Positions 6,925 through 12,336 of a DNA stretch of 12,336 nucleotides are shown here, piece after piece. A program made the translations under genes and the position numbers. Position 1 is the stretch's first letter; each line of letters starts with the position of its first letter. This DNA comes from CAYUCE01 sp964443275 (lineage in GTDB: Bacteria > Bipolaricaulota > Bipolaricaulia > CAYUCE01): positions 1 through 12,336 of the forward strand of contig CAYUCE010000055.1 in NCBI GenBank assembly GCA_964443275.1, read 5' to 3'. Below the pieces are notes generated by a model that was not told where the DNA came from, did not search any database, and saw only the letters and a program-made list of their open reading frames with translations.

Positions 6925-7013
6925 TGGTGCCGAGGGCGGGATTTGAACCCGCACGGACTTTATCGTCCACATGGCCCTCAACCATGCGCGTCTGCCAATT
7001 CCGCCACCTCGGC
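6925..7013 (-). tRNA. tRNA-Leu, anticodon GAG
   Basis: The reverse strand gives an 89-nt class II tRNA. The acceptor is GCCGAGG/CCTCGGC, and the D region GCGGAATTGGCAGAC is typical of leucine tRNAs. The anticodon stem is CATGG/CCATG around TTGAGGG (U33, anticodon GAG, reading CUC and CUU). A long variable arm has a GGAC/GTCC stem, and the T arm is GCGGG/CCCGC around TTCAAAT. The discriminator is A73 and CCA is encoded at 6927-6925. It has a strong promoter 36 bp upstream and plsX begins 41 nt after it on the same strand, so the tRNA and plsX are probably one primary transcript. Confidence 0.98.
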
Positions 7014-7048
7014 TCGATGAAAGCCCCAATCAAGCTGGACTTTTAGTA

Positions 7049-7077
7049 TAATAGTGCAAATAAGCGAGGGTGTCAAG
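7049..7077 (-). promoter_or_regulatory. Strong promoter of tRNA-Leu and probably the plsX-fab block
   Basis: On the reverse strand a perfect TTGACA (7077-7072) and TATTAT (7054-7049, five of six) are exactly 17 bp apart. Transcription would start near 7042, about 29 nt before the mature tRNA. No other strong promoter is seen before plsX, so this one probably serves the whole leftward block. Confidence 0.75.
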
Positions 7078-7134
7078 ATTCTTAAGTTGCTCCCTTAAAA
7101 AGCGCTCTCACATGGTCGGACTGTCCTTTAGCTG

Positions 7135-7163
7135 TTTATACACCCCATCTACTTTGCTATAAT
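7135..7163 (+). promoter_or_regulatory. Promoter of uvrB
   Basis: TTTATA (7135-7140, four of six) and a perfect TATAAT (7158-7163) are exactly 17 bp apart. Initiation would fall near 7170, only about five bases before the ATG at 7175. No LexA-type operator (GAAC-N4-GTTC or CTGT-N8-ACAG) is visible between 7078 and 7174. Confidence 0.6.
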
Positions 7164-7174
7164 AAACAAGTGAA

Positions 7175-9190
7175 ATGGAGCGTGTAAAGCAAGCAGCAAA
7201 AGAATTTGAGCTAGTAACCGATTACCAGCCCCGGGGAGACCAACCCCAGGCTATCCAGGAGTTATCCCAGGGAGTGAGGGCGGGATTTAACCACCAAACA
7301 TTACTGGGAGCTACCGGCACGGGTAAGACCTTTACTATGGCCCATGTAATTCAGAACGTGCAGATGCCCACTTTGGTGATGGCTCACAACAAGACTCTAA
7401 CCGCCCAATTGTGTAATGAGTTTAGGGAACTATTTCCGCACAATGCAGTGCGATATTTTGTTTCCTACTATGATTACTACCAGCCGGAGGCCTATATGCC
7501 GCAGACGGATACCTACATCGAGAAGGATTCCTCCATAAATGAGGAAATAGAGCGCCTGCGCCATCAGGCCACCTCGGCCCTATTTGAACGCCGGGATGTA
7601 ATAATCGTAGCTAGCGTCTCCTGTATCTACGGCTTGGGATCTCCGGAGGATTACTCTCGCCTTACCCTTTCTTTGAGGTGTGGTGAAAATCGACCGCGGA
7701 AGAAGATACTGAAAAAATTGGTCGATCTGCGCTATGAGCGAAACGATATAGGTTTGGAGAGAGGAACTTTTCGGGTGAGAGGAGACACTATCGAGGTCAT
7801 GCCCATCTACGGTGAAGATGTAGTGCGGATTGAGCTATTTGGTGATCAGGTAGATAGGATAAGTTTCCTGGATTCGGTCACCGGTCGGAGACTTGCCGAT
7901 AGAGAGAGTATAACCATATATCCGGCCACCCACTTTATCACCGATAAAAAAAGGATGAAACAGGCCATATCAGCAATAGAGGAGGAGCTGGAAGAAAGGC
8001 TAGAATATTTTAGAAAAAGAAATAAGCTGTTGGAAGCCCAGCGTCTTGAGCAGCGAACCAGATATGATTTGGAAATGATGCGGGAAGTGGGTTTTTGCAC
8101 CGGAATTGAGAACTATTCCCGCCATTTGACCGGTAGAAGACCCGGCCAGCCTCCTTTTACTTTGGTTGACTATTTCCCGGACGATTTTTTGCTGATAGTA
8201 GATGAGTCCCATCAGACCATACCGCAGATTAGAGGAATGTATAGAGGAGATCGTTCCAGAAAGGAAACCCTGGTTGAGCACGGATTTAGGCTTCCCAGTG
8301 CTTTGGATAACAGACCCTTAAGATTTGAGGAATTTGAAGATAAGATAAATCAGGCTATTTATACCTCGGCCACCCCCGGTCCTTATGAAGAAGAAAAAAG
8401 CGAACAAATTGTGGAGCAGATAATTCGCCCCACCGGACTGGTCGATCCGGCCATAGAGGTGAGGCCGGTAGAGGGGCAAGTGGATGACCTCCTGGATGAG
8501 ATAGATAAGAAAGTTAAGCAGAATGAAAGGATATTGGTGACTACGCTTACCAAAAAACTTGCCGAGGATTTGACCGATTATTTGGTAGATATGGGGGTAA
8601 AAGCCAGGTATTTACATTCGGAAATAGATACTTTGGACAGGATAGAAATCTTAAGGGATTTAAGAAGCGGGGAGTTCGATGTCCTGGTAGGTATAAACCT
8701 TCTGCGGGAGGGCTTGGATTTGCCGGAGGTATCCTTGGTAACCATCCTGGATGCGGATAAGGAAGGGTTTTTGAGAAGTGACACCTCTCTAATTCAGACC
8801 ATGGGTAGGGCGGCCAGAAACGTACGGGGTAAAGTTATACTTTATGCCGATCAGGTGACCAAATCCATGCAGGAGGCAATCCAGGAAACGGATAGGCGGC
8901 GGCAAATTCAAATTGAATATAATGAAAAACATAACATAACTCCGAGTACAATCAAAAAAGGTATAACGGATATTGTCCAACTAATCAGGCCTAAGAAAGA
9001 AACCACCCCGACTCGACCCGCAAAAGAGGACATTAAAGATTTAACTAAAGAGGAAATTGAGAACCTGATAGGAGAATTAAAAAATGCCATGCAGGAGGCT
9101 GCTGATAGGCTGGAGTTTGAGAGGGCGGCCGAACTGCGGGATGAAATAAAGGAATTGAGAAGAGAGCGGCGTGAATACGCTGAATTTTAA
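7175..9190 (+). CDS. uvrB: Excinuclease ABC subunit UvrB
   Basis: A 671-residue helicase-fold protein of normal family length. UvrB is loaded by UvrA at DNA lesions, verifies the damage, and recruits UvrC for incision in nucleotide excision repair. Walker A GATGTGKT is at 45-52. The damage-probing beta-hairpin region (YYDYYQPEAYMPQTDTYIEK) is at 98-117, the DESH helicase motif at 343-346, and TSATPG at 398-402. GINLLREGLDLPEVSLV is at 506-522 and QTMGRAARN at 541-549. The C-terminal UVR domain (about 630-665) that contacts UvrC is present. The ATG is the only suitable start before the conserved FELVTDYQPRGDQP. It has no Shine-Dalgarno sequence and lies about five bases from the predicted transcript start, so it may be translated as a near-leaderless mRNA. 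uvrA follows on the same strand after 241 bp. Confidence 0.98.
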   Translation: MERVKQAAKEFELVTDYQPRGDQPQAIQELSQGVRAGFNHQTLLGATGTGKTFTMAHVIQNVQMPTLVMAHNKTLTAQLCNEFRELFPHNAVRYFVSYYDYYQPEAYMPQTDTYIEKDSSINEEIERLRHQATSALFERRDVIIVASVSCIYGLGSPEDYSRLTLSLRCGENRPRKKILKKLVDLRYERNDIGLERGTFRVRGDTIEVMPIYGEDVVRIELFGDQVDRISFLDSVTGRRLADRESITIYPATHFITDKKRMKQAISAIEEELEERLEYFRKRNKLLEAQRLEQRTRYDLEMMREVGFCTGIENYSRHLTGRRPGQPPFTLVDYFPDDFLLIVDESHQTIPQIRGMYRGDRSRKETLVEHGFRLPSALDNRPLRFEEFEDKINQAIYTSATPGPYEEEKSEQIVEQIIRPTGLVDPAIEVRPVEGQVDDLLDEIDKKVKQNERILVTTLTKKLAEDLTDYLVDMGVKARYLHSEIDTLDRIEILRDLRSGEFDVLVGINLLREGLDLPEVSLVTILDADKEGFLRSDTSLIQTMGRAARNVRGKVILYADQVTKSMQEAIQETDRRRQIQIEYNEKHNITPSTIKKGITDIVQLIRPKKETTPTRPAKEDIKDLTKEEIENLIGELKNAMQEAADRLEFERAAELRDEIKELRRERREYAEF

Positions 9191-9196
9191 TTCATG

Positions 9197-9212
9197 GAAC
9201 TCTAAAGAGTTC
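9197..9212. other. Perfect hairpin just after uvrB
   Basis: GAACTC (9197-9202) and GAGTTC (9207-9212) pair perfectly around a TAAA loop, starting six bases after the uvrB stop codon. There is no T-run after it, so it is not a classical terminator. It could protect the 3' end of the uvrB mRNA. The half-sites GAAC and GTTC are eight bases apart, not the four of a Gram-positive LexA box. Confidence 0.5.
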
Positions 9213-9259
9213 AACTATCAAAATGGATATCGAGGTTAATAACTGAGATCATGTCTTGG

Positions 9260-9351
9260 TTCGTAGCGGAAGCTCTACTATGCTGCTTCGCAGCTCTCTG
9301 CTTCGCAAGCTTCGCAGAAGCGTAGAAGAGGTCGTAGAAGCGGAGAAGAGG
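9260..9351. repeat. Cluster of short direct and inverted repeats between uvrB and uvrA
   Basis: About 90 bp are built from a few short words. TGCTTCGCA occurs at 9284-9292 and 9299-9307, with GCTTCGCA again at 9309-9316. GTAGAAG occurs at 9322-9328 and 9334-9340. AGAAGAGG occurs at 9325-9331 and again at 9344-9351. GCTTC words pair with GAAGC words, giving alternative hairpins: GCTGC-TTC-GCAGC at 9282-9294 and GCTTC-GCA-GAAGC at 9309-9321. The spacer between uvrB and uvrA (9191-9431) otherwise holds the small hairpin and the uvrA leader. The pattern resembles an interspersed intergenic repeat of the kind found in many copies in some genomes, but the family is not one I can name. Confidence 0.7.
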
Positions 9352-9431
9352 CTTTAGGGTTCCACCTTATCTGGAATACTCATTGGTGGTTTTTATTAAT
9401 TAATAAGTAAGGGGACTAAAACTTAGTAACT

Positions 9432-12284
9432 ATGAACTCTGGAAAAATCGTCATTAAAGGTGCACGGGAGCACAATTTAAAGGATATTGACCTGGAAATT
9501 CCTAGAAACAGTCTGATTGTGATCACCGGAATCAGCGGTTCGGGCAAGTCATCTCTAGCTTTTGACACCTTGTACGCCGAGGGACAAAGGCGTTATGTGG
9601 AGTCATTATCCGCTTATGCCCGGCAATTCTTAGGTCAGATGGATAAGCCGGATGTTGATTTAATCGAGGGCCTTTCGCCATCCATTTCTATCCAGCAGCG
9701 AACTACCAGTCATAACCCTCGATCAACTGTGGGGACGGTTACCGAAATATATGACTACTTGAGACTGCTTTATGCCCGGATTGGGGTGCCCCACTGCTGG
9801 CGGTGCGGGGAGCCAATCGCCGAGCAAACCAGCCAGCAAATAATCGACCGAGTGATGGAACTGGAGGAAGGGACCAAGGTAAGGATTTTATCCCCCCAAG
9901 TCAGAGGCCGTAAGGGTCAGTACAAAGAACTATTTTCCCAAATCAGACAAGTTGGGTTCACACGGGTGCGGGTGGATGGTGAGATTAAAGATGTAGAAGA
10001 GCAAATTGAGCTGGAAAGATACGTAAAACACGACATAGAGATAATCGTGGATAGAGTGGTAATAAAGCCGGAAAGTAGGGAGCGGATCGCCGATTCTGTT
10101 GAACTTGCTTTACAGAAGGGTGAGGGGAGGGTAATAATCGACGTCCTAGACCAGGATGAGCTGCTGTTGAGCACGGATCTTGCCTGTCCTACCTGCGAGG
10201 TAAACTACGAAGAACTCACCCCCCGGATGTTTTCCTTCAACAGCCCTTACGGAGCCTGCCCAGTTTGCGACGGGCTGGGTAACAAGATGGAGATGGATCC
10301 CGATTTGGTAATTGACGAGGGCTTATCCATAAAGGAAGGGGGTCTCCTACCGTGGGAAAACAGCAAAAGCAAGTGGCGAGAGGCCATACTGGAAGCCGTA
10401 TGCCGCAAGTACGATATCGACCCTCATAAGCCGCTGGGTAAGCTTCCCTCCCAGAAAGTGGACATCTTGCTTTACGGAACTGACGGAGTACAGGTAACCT
10501 TCCCCTACACCAACCGAAGGGGCAGGACCCGAAAGTTTAGAAGATCTTATTCTGGTGTAATAAATAGTCTAGAAAGTAAATATAAGGAGAGCACCTCCGA
10601 GCATACCAGAAAGAAAATTCAGGAATATATGAGTACCTTACCTTGCCCGGAATGTGGTGGTGGAAGGCTTAAAAAGGAGAGCTTAGCGGTCACCGTGGGG
10701 GGGAGGATGAATATCCACCAACTTACCCAGCTTCCCGTAAAGGATGCCCATGATAAATTGGCCGATTTAGAACTTTCCGAAAGGGAGCTTTTAATCGCCG
10801 AGCAGATCTTGAAGGAGATAAAGTCCCGTCTGGGTTTTATGATGGATGTAGGGTTAGATTACCTTACCCTGGATAGGACTGCCGGGTCCCTTTCCGGTGG
10901 GGAAGCCCATCGTATCCAACTAGCTACCCAAATTGGCTCCAAATTGGCCGGGGTGCTTTATATACTGGATGAACCCACCATAGGCCTTCACCGGCGAGAT
11001 ACTCAAAGGTTAGTAGATACCTTGAAAAACCTGGTGAATTTAGGGAATACGGTGATTGTTGTAGAACACGATGAGAAAACTATCAAAGCGGCCGATCACA
11101 TAATTGATCTTGGACCGGGGGCCGGGGTACATGGAGGAGCGGTAGTAGCCGCCGGCACCCCAGAAGATATAGGCAGCGAAGAAAAATCGATCACCGGTAA
11201 GTATCTAAGAGGGGAAAGGAAGATTCCTGTTCCCGATTCGAGGCGGATCTGGGATAAACAGATTACCATTCAGGGAGCCAGCCAGCACAATTTGAAAAAT
11301 ATCGATGTTAACATACCCTTGAGTGTATTCGTGGTGGTTACCGGGGTTTCCGGCTCCGGTAAGAGCACCTTGGTGGAGGAGACATTGTACCGGGGGCTTA
11401 GAAGAAGACTGGGCAGATCGACTAAAAAGCCCGGGGATCATGAGGAAATAGAAGGGGCGGGGAACATAAGGAAGGTCATAAAGATTGATCAGTCCCCGAT
11501 TGGAAGAACTCCCAGGTCCAATCCGGCTACTTATACCAAGGTTTTCGGCCCTATTAGGAAACTTTTTGCCCAAACCCCCACTGCTAAAATGCGCGGTTAC
11601 AAAAAGGGTCGGTTTAGTTTCAACGTAAAAGGTGGCCGCTGTGAGGCTTGCGGTGGACAGGGCAAGAATAAAATAGAGATGCATTTTTTACCCGATATCT
11701 ATATCCAGTGCGATGTGTGTAAAGGCAAGAGGTATAACCGGGAGACCCTGCAGGTAAAATTTAAAGGGAAAACCATAGCCGATGTGCTGGATATGAACGT
11801 GGAGGAAGCGCTTGAATTTTTCCAAAACATACCCAAGATCAAAAGAAAACTGCAGACTTTATACGACGTAGGGCTAGGATATATTGAATTGGGCCAGCCG
11901 TCCACTACCCTTTCCGGTGGGGAAGCACAGCGAATTAAGTTAGCTCGTGAGCTTTCTAAGAAGACTAGAGGAGATACTCTATATGTTCTGGATGAGCCCA
12001 CTACCGGTCTGCACGCAGAGGATGTAAAAAAGCTGTTGTCCGTCCTTCACCGACTGGTGGATAAAGGTAATACAGTGGTAGTTATCGAGCATAATCCCAA
12101 TGTAATAAAGACCGCTGATTGGGTTATAGATTTGGGACCGGAAGGAGGCGAAGAGGGGGGTTGGGTTATTGCTTGCGGTACTCCAGAGGAGGTGGCTCGG
12201 TCTCCCCGCTCTTACACCGGGATATTCTTGCGGGATATCCTGGATATCGAGGAATCCACCCAGGCGCGGGCAAAGGTAGGGTAA
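9432..12284 (+). CDS. uvrA: Excinuclease ABC subunit UvrA
   Basis: A 950-residue ABC-type ATPase of normal length. UvrA dimers find distorted DNA and load UvrB in nucleotide excision repair. There are two nucleotide-binding modules: Walker A GISGSGKS (33-40) and GVSGSGKS (638-645), with signatures LSGGEAHR (487-494) and LSGGEAQR (827-834). Walker B is ILDEPT (511-516) and VLDEPT (852-857). Zinc-binding cysteines are Cys252, Cys255, Cys276, Cys279 in the first module and Cys737, Cys740, Cys760, Cys763 in the second. Further CxxC pairs lie at 122/125 and 405/408. The first signature has His where Gln is usual. The ATG at 9432 is preceded by AAGGGGA (9409-9415) at a long distance of 16 nt; an in-frame TAA at 9417-9419 leaves no closer start. 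No promoter is convincing in the spacer. After the stop, 12285-12309 has only a weak AT-rich inverted repeat. Confidence 0.98.
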   Translation: MNSGKIVIKGAREHNLKDIDLEIPRNSLIVITGISGSGKSSLAFDTLYAEGQRRYVESLSAYARQFLGQMDKPDVDLIEGLSPSISIQQRTTSHNPRSTVGTVTEIYDYLRLLYARIGVPHCWRCGEPIAEQTSQQIIDRVMELEEGTKVRILSPQVRGRKGQYKELFSQIRQVGFTRVRVDGEIKDVEEQIELERYVKHDIEIIVDRVVIKPESRERIADSVELALQKGEGRVIIDVLDQDELLLSTDLACPTCEVNYEELTPRMFSFNSPYGACPVCDGLGNKMEMDPDLVIDEGLSIKEGGLLPWENSKSKWREAILEAVCRKYDIDPHKPLGKLPSQKVDILLYGTDGVQVTFPYTNRRGRTRKFRRSYSGVINSLESKYKESTSEHTRKKIQEYMSTLPCPECGGGRLKKESLAVTVGGRMNIHQLTQLPVKDAHDKLADLELSERELLIAEQILKEIKSRLGFMMDVGLDYLTLDRTAGSLSGGEAHRIQLATQIGSKLAGVLYILDEPTIGLHRRDTQRLVDTLKNLVNLGNTVIVVEHDEKTIKAADHIIDLGPGAGVHGGAVVAAGTPEDIGSEEKSITGKYLRGERKIPVPDSRRIWDKQITIQGASQHNLKNIDVNIPLSVFVVVTGVSGSGKSTLVEETLYRGLRRRLGRSTKKPGDHEEIEGAGNIRKVIKIDQSPIGRTPRSNPATYTKVFGPIRKLFAQTPTAKMRGYKKGRFSFNVKGGRCEACGGQGKNKIEMHFLPDIYIQCDVCKGKRYNRETLQVKFKGKTIADVLDMNVEEALEFFQNIPKIKRKLQTLYDVGLGYIELGQPSTTLSGGEAQRIKLARELSKKTRGDTLYVLDEPTTGLHAEDVKKLLSVLHRLVDKGNTVVVIEHNPNVIKTADWVIDLGPEGGEEGGWVIACGTPEEVARSPRSYTGIFLRDILDIEESTQARAKVG

Positions 12285-12318
12285 ACGATAAACCCTCGAT
12301 ATTTTTATCTGATGTAGA

Positions 12319-12336
12319 GGAAGGCTTCAGCCTGTC
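12319..12336. repeat. Start of a palindromic sequence cut by the window edge
   Basis: AGGC (12322-12325) and GCCT (12330-12333) pair around a TTCA loop, and the flanks (G12319 with C12336) suggest that the palindrome continues past the edge. The wording, GTAGAGGAAGGCTTCAGCCT, resembles the GC-rich palindromes scattered between genes in some bacterial genomes. A rho-independent terminator for uvrA is another possibility that cannot be judged without the missing bases. Confidence 0.35.

Noticed and set aside
6884..7033. A 50-codon N-terminal extension of plsX
   Set aside because: It is the translation of the tRNA-Leu gene and its spacer, a well-known artefact. PlsX homology begins after the ATG at 6883.
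7085..7101. TTAAG/CTTAA inverted repeat between the divergent tRNA-Leu and uvrB promoters
   Set aside because: It is a five-base AT-rich stem of the kind expected by chance; no operator family is recognisable.
9197..9212. LexA/SOS box after uvrB (GAAC...GTTC)
   Set aside because: The half-sites are eight bases apart instead of four, and the site is at the 3' end of uvrB, far from the uvrA start.
9260..9351. CRISPR array
   Set aside because: The words are shorter than 20 bp, irregularly spaced and partly inverted, with no uniform spacers and no cas genes nearby.
11205..11684. Long reverse-strand open frames inside uvrA, uvrB and the DUF389 gene
   Set aside because: They are antisense shadows of clearly conserved genes, with low-complexity or unconvincing protein sequence and no ribosome sites of note.

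Overview
This looks like a bacterial chromosome segment made almost entirely of housekeeping genes. I did not find a convincing new multi-gene system. The organism cannot be named from the sequence. Three things fit an uncultured or anaerobic Firmicutes-like or neighbouring lineage: the compact plsX-fabD-fabG-acpP block, uvrB followed directly by uvrA on the same strand, and tRNA genes that encode CCA. Frequent AGA/AGG arginine and ATA isoleucine codons would suit a thermophile. That placement is inference only.

Left part (1-3623): a possible gene tail at the edge is followed by a 288-residue MscS-type channel (+), a tRNA-Ala with anticodon GGC (-), and a second, longer MscS-type channel (+). 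The second channel most likely starts at a TTG codon at 1235, not at the ATG at 1202. A DUF389-type membrane protein (-) faces it. All three proteins are membrane proteins. The tRNA-Ala has C at position 33, where U is nearly universal.

Middle (3741-7077): a leftward block runs from a strong promoter at 7049-7077 through tRNA-Leu(GAG), plsX, fabD, fabG and acpP. It supplies the carrier (ACP), malonyl loading (FabD), the first reduction of each elongation cycle (FabG) and the acyl-ACP to acyl-phosphate step that feeds phospholipid synthesis (PlsX). No fabH, fabF, fabZ or fabI lies in the window. The spacer between plsX and fabD, where fabH often sits, is only 117 bp and AT-rich.

Right part (7135-12336): a promoter divergent from the tRNA-Leu promoter drives uvrB with an almost leaderless start. 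It is followed by a 241-bp spacer carrying a hairpin and a dense cluster of short direct and inverted repeats, then by full-length uvrA. UvrA and UvrB together recognise damage in nucleotide excision repair; uvrC is not in the window. The right edge cuts into another palindromic sequence that may be an interspersed repeat.

The points most worth a second look are the C33 tRNA-Ala, the repeat cluster between uvrB and uvrA, the tRNA-led lipid operon, and the varied translation-start arrangements (TTG start, near-leaderless start, and Shine-Dalgarno sites 13-16 nt from the start codon).
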